Source: Aquaspirillum sp. LM1
GTDB lineage: Bacteria; Pseudomonadota; Gammaproteobacteria; Burkholderiales; Aquaspirillaceae
Length of the DNA: 64,000 bases
NCBI RefSeq assembly: GCF_002002905.1
Contig: NZ_CP019509.1
Coordinates: 3,219,001 to 3,283,000 of the forward strand
Reading direction: 5' to 3'
A program made the translations under genes and the position numbers. How positions within the stretch are numbered: the first letter of the stretch is position 1; the number at the start of each line of letters is the position of its first letter. A model generated the notes under the pieces. It was not told the origin of the DNA, ran no database searches, and worked only from the letters and a program-made list of their open reading frames with translations. Below, one piece after another: positions 37,651 through 47,078 of this stretch.

Positions 37651-37718
37651 GAGGAGGTTTCCTCCTCAGACCAAAAAAACAAGCCCACGCTGCCCACACA
37701 GCATGGGCTTGTTTTTTT
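37651..37718 (+). terminator. Rho-independent terminator after the adhesin gene
   Basis: CAAGCCCACGCTG (37680-37692) pairs with CAGCATGGGCTTG (37699-37711) with one mismatch and a six-base loop; seven T follow and seven A precede, so it can act in both directions. A small hairpin, GAGGAGG-TTT-CCTCCTC (37651-37667), lies just before it. Confidence 0.9.
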
Positions 37719-37746
37719 GGCTTACACACTTTTCCAAACGACTTAG

Positions 37747-37855
37747 GGACGCGCTGATTTATTCAGAAAAATCGTGTTTGCCAAAATCAAAACCTAGCAA
37801 AATCAACACCCTGGATTCCCGCCTTCGCGGGAATGACGATTTTTTCAGCGTATCC
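37747..37855 (+). mobile_element. MITE related to the IS5 element, copy C, with TTAG duplication
   Basis: The 109-bp element has ends GGACGCGCTGATTTATTC and GATTTTTTCAGCGTATCC, which match the IS5 copy at 18311-19535. It is flanked by TTAG at 37743-37746 and 37856-37859, fitting YTAR. It has an intact core, ATTCCCGCCTTCGCGGGAAT. It cannot encode a protein. This is the best-preserved copy. Confidence 0.92.
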
Positions 37856-37966
37856 TTAGTAGCCCATCACAAAAAAATCTACCATGGCTTATGATATAGC
37901 CGTTTCTAATTTATCGGAATATGGCTCGTTGCTACAAGCAACGCGCATGGCCTCCGAACTCGGACA

Positions 37967-38535
37967 TCATATGGATTCGAACCCAAGTACCCGAACTCGT
38001 TCTTCGTCCGACCATGCTGTGGCCTTGCACTTCATGCGCAAGCTCATCTTGCCGTTTTTCCCCATCGGGACCGGCCGCACCAGATTCAGCACCATCTTTT
38101 TCAATAACGACAGGTTCTGCGGCGCGTAATGCTTGCGCACCGTACTGGCATCCTCGCCAAATCCCACATCCAGCACCCAGTGCAGCCGGTTTTCGATGCC
38201 CCCGTACCGCACTCCCCAGCGCCTCACCATCCAGAGCCACGGAATGCATGCTCGAACTGCTTTGGATCGAGTATCCGGAATACGCGGATGAAGGTGTCTT
38301 CCGAGGGGATGCCATTCGCCAGTTTGAGGAAACCTCGCAGCCAGTCCTGCTTGTAACGTGCCCACGCCACCATTTCTTCGAAGGTATCGTTGTCCGACAG
38401 CATCGCGCAGATGGCCACCACCAGGAGTTCACGGAAATCATGACGCGTTCCGTTACTGGGGCTGCGTGGATCATCAATATGTTCAAGGGCTTGCATCAGG
38501 CTGACTCCGGCGGTGCTCACGTTGGGCTTGGGCAA
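37967..38535 (-). pseudogene. ISAs1-family transposase with a large internal deletion
   Basis: The N-terminal part (38224-38535) reads LMQALEHIDDPRSPS, AICAMLSDNDTFEEMVAWA and GIPSEDTFIRVF, as in ISAs1/H-repeat transposases. The C-terminal part (37967 to about 38200), in another frame, reads IENRLHWVLDVGFGEDAS and ends normally. The roughly 200 residues between, with most of the catalytic core, are missing. Confidence 0.8.
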
Positions 38536-38621
38536 AGCCTGATGGTGAACAACATGTTCTCAGCCGGTGCAAACCTCAGTTCATGGCGCTTGTCAGCTAT
38601 GCTTTCCGAGTTCGGAGGCCC

Positions 38622-38795
38622 TGTCTTTCGCCCGTTCAGGCGCTGAAAGAATGGCAGAAGAAAAAACCTGAATTGTTCAAGAAGCGTGTTTATAACCAGG
38701 CGGGACTTGACAGGCCACAAGCTGCGCTGCGTCGTCTGCCTGAATTTTTGCTGGGCGTCCCATTTTGGCCATGTGACTTGGTCCTCCGTTGTTAG
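38622..38795 (+). pseudogene. C-terminal remnant of an IS481-like integrase-core transposase
   Basis: The frame contains SPVQALKEWQKKKPELFKKR followed by VYNQAGLD, the typical closing segment of a group of integrase-core (IS481-like) transposases. Nothing upstream continues it and no stop occurs where the homologues end. It is a small fragment. Confidence 0.6.
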
Positions 38796-39009
38796 CGTGA
38801 AACACCCCGATCTTTGGGCGCAAAAAAGCATCGCGAACAATCAAGATGCGATGCGAGCAGCAAAGAGCAGAGACAGCCAACTCATTTACCTTGGCCAAGC
38901 ACCATCCCTGGTGCCTCTAACCGTGGTCGGCGAGAAAGCTGTTCTGATGTTTCATCTTATGGGGTGGCGCGCAACCGCGCAATGGCCGTTAGGGTCAAGT
39001 TTACATGTG

Positions 39010-39024
39010 TTTGTAAACACCCTC
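39010..39024 (+). repeat. IS terminal-repeat remnant, left of the DUF4157 gene
   Basis: TTTGTAAACACCCTC is the exact inverse complement of GAGGGTGTTTACAAA at 40286-40300. The two face each other around the DUF4157 gene. The left copy also forms a small palindrome with the preceding GTTTACA. Confidence 0.65.
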
Positions 39025-39130
39025 TAAGGGCCTTCGTATGCGTTGCCGTATGCCAAGTGCGCAGCGTATGCTGTGCAAAGCGTGGCTGTACTTGCAGCTG
39101 CATGGTTATATGACCCATAGGCGAACTGCA

Positions 39131-40285
39131 ATGAAAGCTGAACTTCTCACTCGTGTGCCACCGCGTGCGCAACGCAAAGCCATCACCCCTTCCCGGCATG
39201 CTGTCGCGCAAGATGCGGCGCTGACCACCTTGCAGCCACTGGCCAAAGCCGCCGGGCAATCCTCGCAGGCGGCACAGCTGCAAAAAATGCAACACATTGC
39301 GGATCAGTATGTGGGCGCGCAAGATGCGGCGCTGGCCACCTTGCAGCCACTGGCCAAATCCGCCCGGCAATCCTCGCAGGCGGCACAGCTGCAAAAAATG
39401 CAACATATTGCGGATCAGTATGTGGGCGCGCTCCCTACGCTTCAGCGCAATCAGACGGGTTTGCCTGATGGATTGAAAGCCGGAGTAGAAAACTTGTCCG
39501 GCATGTCGCTGGACAAGGTGCGCGTGCATTACAACTCCAGCAAGCCTGCCCAATTGAATGCACATGCTTACGCCCAAGGCACCGATATCCACGTGGCGCC
39601 AGGGCAGCAAAAACATCTGGCGCATGAGGCCTGGCATGTGGTGCAGCAAGCACAGGGCCGGGTTCGGCCCACCACGCAACTGAAAAATGGCGCGTCGATC
39701 AATGATGACCCCGCGCTGGAGCGCGAGGCCGACAGCATGGGCAGCAAGGCCATGCAAATGAAAACCGTGACGCCAGCGCAACAGCTGTCGCAACCCAGCT
39801 TGCGCGCGCACACCTTGACGCAGCAGCTTGCCAAATCGCAGCTTGCCAAATACGGTGATTCAGCCAAGCTGGCCCGCGAACGCTACAAGTCAAAAAACAA
39901 AAAATCCAAACACACTTTTGCGCGCTGGAAAAAAGGCCGGGAAGCCCAGCATCTGATTCCGGCGCAAGTCTGCAAGGAGTTTGGCATTCCGACCGCCTGG
40001 GCCAACTCTGCTGTTAACGGCATGATGATGCCGTCAGGCCGCACGAGCACCAATCATCAGCGACTGACGTCGCTGGACAAGGGCAAGCGCTTTCATATCA
40101 AAGGCGGCGGCGCTCACCCCAACTACAATAAAGCCATATTCGCCATGGCGATCAAAGCACCGTTCAAATGGAAAAAAGGTGCGGTCAGTCGCCCGAAATT
40201 TGAAGCCCTGGCCAATCATTTGCGCACCTTGAACCGGCCACGACGCTCAGGCTCGGCGCGAGATTACGTGGACGACATTCGCTAA
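39131..40285 (+). CDS. DUF4157-domain effector with predicted HNH/AHH-type nuclease C-terminus
   Basis: The 384-residue protein has three parts. Residues about 25-105 hold a 37-residue tandem repeat ([20 protein letters not shown] and its copy). Residues about 108-205 form a DUF4157 domain: [40 protein letters not shown] and the zinc-like [14 protein letters not shown]. This domain is common at the start of polymorphic toxins and of cargo of extracellular contractile injection systems. The C-terminal part has [25 protein letters not shown] and [12 protein letters not shown], resembling HNH/AHH nucleases. ATG 39131 follows AGG; upstream in-frame ATGs lack a site. No immunity gene follows. The TAA stop lies in CTAA directly before an IS end. 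Confidence 0.78.
   Translation: MKAELLTRVPPRAQRKAITPSRHAVAQDAALTTLQPLAKAAGQSSQAAQLQKMQHIADQYVGAQDAALATLQPLAKSARQSSQAAQLQKMQHIADQYVGALPTLQRNQTGLPDGLKAGVENLSGMSLDKVRVHYNSSKPAQLNAHAYAQGTDIHVAPGQQKHLAHEAWHVVQQAQGRVRPTTQLKNGASINDDPALEREADSMGSKAMQMKTVTPAQQLSQPSLRAHTLTQQLAKSQLAKYGDSAKLARERYKSKNKKSKHTFARWKKGREAQHLIPAQVCKEFGIPTAWANSAVNGMMMPSGRTSTNHQRLTSLDKGKRFHIKGGGAHPNYNKAIFAMAIKAPFKWKKGAVSRPKFEALANHLRTLNRPRRSGSARDYVDDIR
39209..39430 (+). repeat. 111-bp tandem duplication inside the DUF4157 gene
   Basis: Bases 39209-39319 and 39320-39430 are nearly identical, with a few substitutions. The unit keeps the frame and encodes 37 residues. Copy number could vary between strains. Confidence 0.9.
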
Positions 40286-40437
40286 GAGGGTGTTTACAAA
40301 ACCTAGGTAGTCAAGCGGCGGAGCAACAAGCGCACCCCAGCCAGCCATACCCATGTCTCGGAAACCTGCGGCAGTCGATCGTGATGCATGATCAGACGAC
40401 GCGCCCGCTTGTGTACTGGTGAAGTTTTTTCGAACAT
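40286..40437 (-). pseudogene. C-terminal fragment of an IS5-family transposase with its terminal repeat
   Basis: On the minus strand KRARRLIMHHDRLPQVSETW followed by VWLAGVRLLLRRLTT-stop matches the common end of IS5-type transposases. The coding fragment is 40303-40437 and the IS end GAGGGTGTTTACAAA is at 40286-40300. It abuts CTAA, which holds the stop codon of the DUF4157 gene. The rest of the element is missing. Confidence 0.75.
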
Positions 40438-40459
40438 CCCGATAGGGCGTCAACCGCTC

Positions 40460-40960
40460 AAGCCTGCACGGGTGCAGGTTTAAGTCGGTGTTGTCTTTCA
40501 AACTCTGCCGGGCTTATGTTGCCCATCACTGAGTTCAGGGGTTTCTGGTTGAAAACGTCAGCAGGTAGTCCGCCACATCCCGGCGGGCTTCCTCATGGTT
40601 GGCGTAATCTTTACGCCATACCCGCTCCATCTTCAGATTTGGGCAGCATCATCGATAAGCGCAGGCGAACAAGGCGGAGGCTCTATTAGGATTTCGTGGT
40701 GTTGTTTGGCGATGCGCAATTCAGCTTCAAGTTGCCGAATGCGTTGCTGGTCTGGGGTCAGTGGTTTGCCAATGCCGGCTGGCCACTGAGTTCAGCGCGG
40801 TATTGGCCCGCCTAGCGCCGGACAGCGGTTTCGCCCCGTCCAGGTTCGCGGCAGCGCTGTGCGATGTTGTGTTGTTGGTCGACGATTTTTGGCGACTTCG
40901 AGTTTGAACTCGGGGGTAAAGTGGCGACGGGTTTGTGGCATGTTCGATGTCCTTTGAGTG
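40460..40960 (-). pseudogene. Decayed IS3-family element (orfA and orfB pieces)
   Basis: Minus-strand pieces are recognisable: MPQTRRHFTPEFKLEVAK (orfA start, near 40945), GKPLTPDQQRIRQLEAELRI (orfA end, near 40760), and KMERVWRKDYANHEEARRDV with NPLNSVMGNISPAEFERQ (orfB end, 40470-40640). Frames are broken between them and most of orfB is gone. Confidence 0.7.
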
Positions 40961-41179
40961 GTGGGAGTGTTCCACCTATCGACTTGTTCGAAAAGATTAG
41001 ACCACGACAGTTTCCTCCTCAGGGTGATTGGCTGACCCAAGCGGTGTGTGCCGCTTGGGTCGTGTTTTATCCGGAAGAGCATTCACTCCGCACTGCCGCA
41101 TGCATCAGCTGGCTTGCCGAAGCCGTCGGTCAGGTAGACAATCCGGCCTTCCTGCTCCGGCATATACAAGCGGTTTATC

Positions 41180-41755
41180 ATGGCCAAACCTTCTCTCCCC
41201 GTGATCCACAATATTGCCGCCAATCTGCGTCGGGTGCGCCAGTTGCGCGGCCTGACCCAGGACGCGCTGGCCCAGTTAGCGGGCGTGAGTCGGCGCATGC
41301 TGGTCAATATTGAGGCACACGAAAGCAATGTCAGCTTTGCCACCCTGGACCGGCTGGCCAATGCACTGGATTTGTCCTTTGCCGAACTGGTGCGCCCACC
41401 CAGTGCGCCAGATGCCGAGCGCTCGCTGTCGCGTCCCTTGCGCGTGTGGCAGGACGAGCATTCCGACAGCCATGGCACCTTGCTGGAAAGCGTGAAATTT
41501 GGCGGCCACAGTGTGGAGTTGTGGCACTGGCAGCTGGCTCCTGGCGTGGTGTACGACGCCGAACCCGATCCGGCGGGCAGCTACGAAATGCTGTATGTGA
41601 TGAGCGGAGAGCTGGTGCTGACCCTGAACGGTGAAATGCGCCCGTTGGTCACCGGCACGTCTATCTGTTTCGCGTCTGACCAGCCGTATCGCTACCATAA
41701 TCCTGGCCCGTTCTTGCTGCGGTTCAGCAAAAATGTGCTGCTGTCGATGGATTAG
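41180..41755 (+). CDS. XRE-family regulator with C-terminal cupin sensor domain
   Basis: The 191-residue protein combines an N-terminal XRE helix-turn-helix (about residues 10-65: LRRVRQLRGLTQDALAQLAG, SRRMLVNIEAHESNVS) with a C-terminal cupin_2 domain (about residues 110-185: SYEMLYVMSGELVLTLNGE, PYRYHNPG). This architecture is that of PuuR/SutR-like repressors, in which the cupin binds a small ligand. The target is unknown; no enzyme operon is adjacent. Its ribosome site is weak. IS debris lies upstream and a 413-base gap without a gene lies downstream. Confidence 0.88.
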   Translation: MAKPSLPVIHNIAANLRRVRQLRGLTQDALAQLAGVSRRMLVNIEAHESNVSFATLDRLANALDLSFAELVRPPSAPDAERSLSRPLRVWQDEHSDSHGTLLESVKFGGHSVELWHWQLAPGVVYDAEPDPAGSYEMLYVMSGELVLTLNGEMRPLVTGTSICFASDQPYRYHNPGPFLLRFSKNVLLSMD

Positions 41756-42168
41756 GCCAGGCGCTGCGGCAAGTGGTATGTATCCTGCTTGCCAATGTCT
41801 GCGCTGCTCAGGTCATCTGTTTGCGATCTCGGTTTGTTATGCTCACAACCGGTTCTGTGTTGCCGCAAGCAGCATTCATGCAACATTGCCATTAAAAAAA
41901 CCGATGCCAGGTCGATAAATGGCCAATGCTTGATTCAGGACAAGATTGCTCAGGCGGGTTTTTACAATCCTGATGCACATTGCGAAATCAGGCAGGGATT
42001 TCCTACAGGTATGCGCAGTTTGTTGCGTGTACTGTGCTTTGCGATGCACTGCTGGCCCGCACCTGCCGCCGGACCAGATGGAACCAGGATGGACGCCAAG
42101 GAGGCCGCCCGGCATACCGGGCTTCCCTGGCGGGACCCTACCCCCAACACAGACACGAGGATAGCCCC
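41756..42168. other. Intergenic region, no gene seen
   Basis: About 410 bases follow the cupin regulator. Short frames are present without motifs. A promoter for the small gene at 42169 should lie here; none was clear. Confidence 0.4.
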
Positions 42169-42435
42169 ATGTCGACGTATGCCGTGATCTTGCCTACCGA
42201 GAAAATCAAACTGTTTGCCGAGCAGCTGCCGACGGAGTACTCCGCGTCAGCCGTGTACATCAATGGAATTTTCTTTTTGATGTCGAACAAATCCGCGTTC
42301 ACCCTGTGCAAGGAATTCCAGACCACGCTCAACTCGGATTCCATCATGGTGATTGGCGTGGCGCGCAACAGCGCCATGCTGGGCATCCCGCACGAAAAAA
42401 ACACCAGCCTGCAAAAGCTGGTGGCGCTGGCCTGA
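42169..42435 (+). CDS. Uncharacterised 88-residue protein
   Basis: The frame starts MSTYAVILPTEKIKLFAEQL and ends SLQKLVALA. GAGG lies about eight bases before the ATG. It has no membrane segment or signal peptide; alternating hydrophobic and charged residues suggest a small cytoplasmic alpha/beta protein. I do not recognise the family. The composition fits coding sequence of this genome, and the frame is closed by a sensible ribosome site, which is why it is kept. It is transcribed convergently with the next gene. Confidence 0.5.
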   Translation: MSTYAVILPTEKIKLFAEQLPTEYSASAVYINGIFFLMSNKSAFTLCKEFQTTLNSDSIMVIGVARNSAMLGIPHEKNTSLQKLVALA

Positions 42436-42491
42436 GCCTCACCCTGGCGAGAGTCAGTCAGGCAGAAGGCGGCAGAGGGAAGGCGCGGCGC

Positions 42492-42893
42492 TCAGTCTTC
42501 GTCACTGGCACGGGCGCGACGGCCCACGGTATTCACCAGCACATAGGCAATCATCGCGCCGATGAAAAACAGCAGCAGCATCCAGGCGATGCTTTGCAGG
42601 CTGTCAATCAGCGAGCGATATAACTCCAGTGTCCAGCGTTCCAGTGACAGCTCGGGCGCGGTGGCCCCTGGCCGGTTGGGGGTCAGGTATTTTTCCAGCT
42701 CCAGCGGGCGCACGCCGCCAGAAACCCCCACCACCACAATGGCAAAACGCAGATAGCGCTGCCAGGCGCTGGCGAGTTCTTCCCCAAGAATATTCAGCAT
42801 GATGCGCAGCAGGGCCGCATCAAAAAAGCGCACAGTCAGCAAGGCTGCGCCCAGCGCCACCAGAGTGGTGGTGATCAGTAACAGTAAAAACAT
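42492..42893 (-). CDS. Uncharacterised small membrane protein
   Basis: The 133-residue protein starts with a hydrophobic stretch, MFLLLLITTTLVALGAALL, has a second hydrophobic segment (FAIVVVGVSGGV, about residue 50), and a third near the C-terminus (IAWMLLLFFIGAMIAYVLV, about residues 102-121), ending RRARASDED. It could span the membrane two or three times. AGGAA precedes the ATG by five bases. No known family was recognised. It lies downstream of fadH on the same strand with about 160 bases between. Confidence 0.6.
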   Translation of the reverse strand: MFLLLLITTTLVALGAALLTVRFFDAALLRIMLNILGEELASAWQRYLRFAIVVVGVSGGVRPLELEKYLTPNRPGATAPELSLERWTLELYRSLIDSLQSIAWMLLLFFIGAMIAYVLVNTVGRRARASDED

Positions 42894-43049
42894 GCGGATT
42901 CCTGCGTTCGGTCTGGTGAATGCCCAGCACCTTAGGCAATGGCTGGGGCGGCGTCAACCAGGAAACCGGATTTGCATGATCTCGCCCCCATGCCCCCTGC
43001 ACCGGGTGCCAGACGGCGGGTGCCGCCAGACGGCCCTGTCCCCTGCCGG

Positions 43050-45155
<2,106 letters not shown>

Positions 45156-45224
45156 AAGTTGTCAAACGTCAGCAGGTGCCGGGTGGTCAGCTCACCCATC
45201 CATCCCAAGCGCCATGACGATGCG

Positions 45225-45573
45225 CTACAGCCAGCCCTGTTCAATGGCAAACTTGGCCAACCCGGCAACAGAGTCGATTTCCAGCTTGCGCCGCACGCTC
45301 AGGCGATGGGTTTCGGCGGTGCGCACGCTGATGTCCAGCTGCAGGGCAATTGCCTTGTTCGACAAGCCCTGCGCCAGCAGGATCAGCACTTCGCGCTCGC
45401 GCTCGCTCAGGCAGGGGCCAGGCGTGCGGCGCGGGATGGGGGCCACCCCGGCGCTGTAGTAGCTGCCGCCAGCCGCCACGGCGTCAATGGCGGCGATGAT
45501 TTCGTGCGAGCCGGCATCCTTGAGCACGTAACCGCGCGCGCCGGCGCACATGGCCCGGCTGACCCGGTGCGCG
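45225..45573 (-). pseudogene. NarL/FixJ-type response regulator, N-terminus lost at the tnpB element
   Basis: The remaining frame has the end of a receiver domain (AGARGYVLKDAGSHEIIAAI) and a complete LuxR-type HTH (LSEREREVLILLAQGLSNKA, SVRTAETHRLSVRRKLEID). The first roughly 100 residues, including the phospho-acceptor Asp, are missing: the frame meets the left end of the tnpB element at about 45574. They are not found on the far side of the element either, so a deletion accompanied or followed the insertion. A product starting at ATG 45551 could still bind DNA without phospho-control. Confidence 0.8.
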
Positions 45574-46985
45574 GCAAGCCCCGCCGTTCAGGGCGGGGAA
45601 GGATAGCGCGGACGGCGTAGCCGTCCTTGCCGTCGATGGGTGTGGACTGCAAAAATACCAGTATGCAACGCCTTCAAGCCTACAAATACGAATTGCGGCC
45701 AGACGGCCAGCAAGAGCGGCAAATGCGCCGCTTCGCTGGCTCGTGCCGGTTCGTCTTCAACAAGGCATTGGCCTTGCAAAAGGAGCGCTACGAGCAAGGC
45801 AAGAAGAAGCTCGGCTACGCAGGGCTGTGCAAGCTGCTCACCGAGTGGCGCAATGGATCTGAAACGTCGTGGCTGGCCGATGCGCCCGTTCATCCGCTGC
45901 AGCAGACGCTCAAGGATTTGGAACGGGCCTACACCAACTTCTTCGCCAGGCGGGCCGACTTCCCGCGTTTCAAGAAGAAGGGCCAGTCCGACAGCTTTCG
46001 CTATCCAGACCCGAAACAGATCAAGCTCGACCAGGCCAACAGCCGAATCTTCCTGCCCAAGCTCGGCTGGCTGCGCTACCGCAACAGCCGGGAAGTATTG
46101 GGGGTGGTGAAGAACGTGACCGTCAGCCTGTCGGCAGGCAAGTGCTTCGTGTCAATCCAGACCGAACGCGAGATTGAGCAGCCCATCCCGCAGGGTGGCG
46201 CAGTCGGCATCGACATGGGCATTGCACGGTTTGTCACGCTCTCGGATGGCGCGTTCTACGCGCCGCTCAACAGCTTCAAGCGGCATGAAACCGCCTTGCG
46301 CCGCGCGCAGCAGGCCATGAGCCGCAAGACCAAATTCAGCAGCAACTGGAAGAAGGCGAAAACCCGCGTCCAGCGCATCCATTCCCGCATCGGCAATGCC
46401 CGCCGCGACTTCCTGCACAAGGCCACGACCACGATCAGCCAAAACCACGCGATGGTGTGTCTTGAGGACTTGCAGGTGAGGAACATGTCCAGGTCGGCAG
46501 CAGGCACGGCAGATGCACCGGGAAGAAATGTTCGGGCCAAGTCCGGCCTGAACAAGTCCATCCTCGATCAAGGATGGGCCGAGTTCCGCCGCCAATTGGA
46601 CTACAAACTGGCGTGGAACGGTGGACATCTCATCGCCGTGCCGGCGCAGAACACCAGCCGGACGTGTCCGTGCTGCGGCCATGTGTCGGCGGACAACCGC
46701 CAGACGCAGGCACGGTTTCAGTGTGTGGAATGCGGTTTCGAGGAAAACGCCGATCTGGTCGGCGCGATCAACATCCTGTCTCGCGGGATGCAATTATTGC
46801 GAGACGAAGGGCAGGACACGGCGGATGCTTCCGCCGGGCGGGAAACCGTAGCCCGGATCGCCTGTGAAGTGAGCGGTGCGGTCATGCCGCCAGCAGCAGG
46901 AACCCAGCGAAGCGACTCATGCCGGCTCGATGCCGGGATGAGCGCTGTAGGAATCCCCCGACTTTAGGCGGGGGAGGATGTCAAG
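45574..46985 (+). mobile_element. IS200/IS605-type element carrying only tnpB, intact ends
   Basis: The left part has two hairpins: CCCCGCC-GTTCA-GGGCGGGG (45579-45598) and GGACGGC-GTA-GCCGTCC (45609-45625). The right end GGAATCCCCCGACTTTAGGC followed by GGGGGAGGATGTCAAG (46950-46985) has a CCCCCG/CGGGGG hairpin, the same plan as the broken element at 18.3/19.5 kb. The tnpB stop lies in the right-end hairpin, so the guide-RNA region overlaps the 3' end of the gene. No tnpA is present. Boundaries are estimated. Confidence 0.8.
45663..46967 (+). CDS. tnpB: TnpB RNA-guided nuclease, canonical active site
   Basis: The 434-residue TnpB starts MQRLQAYKYELRPDGQQERQ, followed by the helix-turn-helix-like region FAGSCRFVFNKALALQKERY. 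The catalytic triad is complete: Asp in GIDMGIARFV (about 184), Glu in MVCLEDLQVRNM (about 268) and Asp in NADLVGAINIL (about 363). A CPCC ... CVEC zinc finger lies between the last two. Unlike the copy at 17.2 kb it therefore has a standard D-E-D site. The C-terminal 60 residues after the RuvC-III motif are longer than in many TnpBs. An in-frame ATG 36 bases upstream is less likely, as homologues start with the basic MxxLQAYKYEL. Confidence 0.9.
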   Translation: MQRLQAYKYELRPDGQQERQMRRFAGSCRFVFNKALALQKERYEQGKKKLGYAGLCKLLTEWRNGSETSWLADAPVHPLQQTLKDLERAYTNFFARRADFPRFKKKGQSDSFRYPDPKQIKLDQANSRIFLPKLGWLRYRNSREVLGVVKNVTVSLSAGKCFVSIQTEREIEQPIPQGGAVGIDMGIARFVTLSDGAFYAPLNSFKRHETALRRAQQAMSRKTKFSSNWKKAKTRVQRIHSRIGNARRDFLHKATTTISQNHAMVCLEDLQVRNMSRSAAGTADAPGRNVRAKSGLNKSILDQGWAEFRRQLDYKLAWNGGHLIAVPAQNTSRTCPCCGHVSADNRQTQARFQCVECGFEENADLVGAINILSRGMQLLRDEGQDTADASAGRETVARIACEVSGAVMPPAAGTQRSDSCRLDAGMSAVGIPRL

Positions 46986-47078
46986 CCATCCGGTTGGCTC
47001 CGCCCTGGCCTGTCCGGGCGGTGCGTCTCTGGCAGGTTACAGGCATAATGCCGGCTACTGTCTTTCACGGGTTTCCTG

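Noticed and set aside
38517-38840. 107-codon minus-strand frame between IS remnants
   Set aside because: It runs antisense over the IS481-like tail and shows no protein family features.
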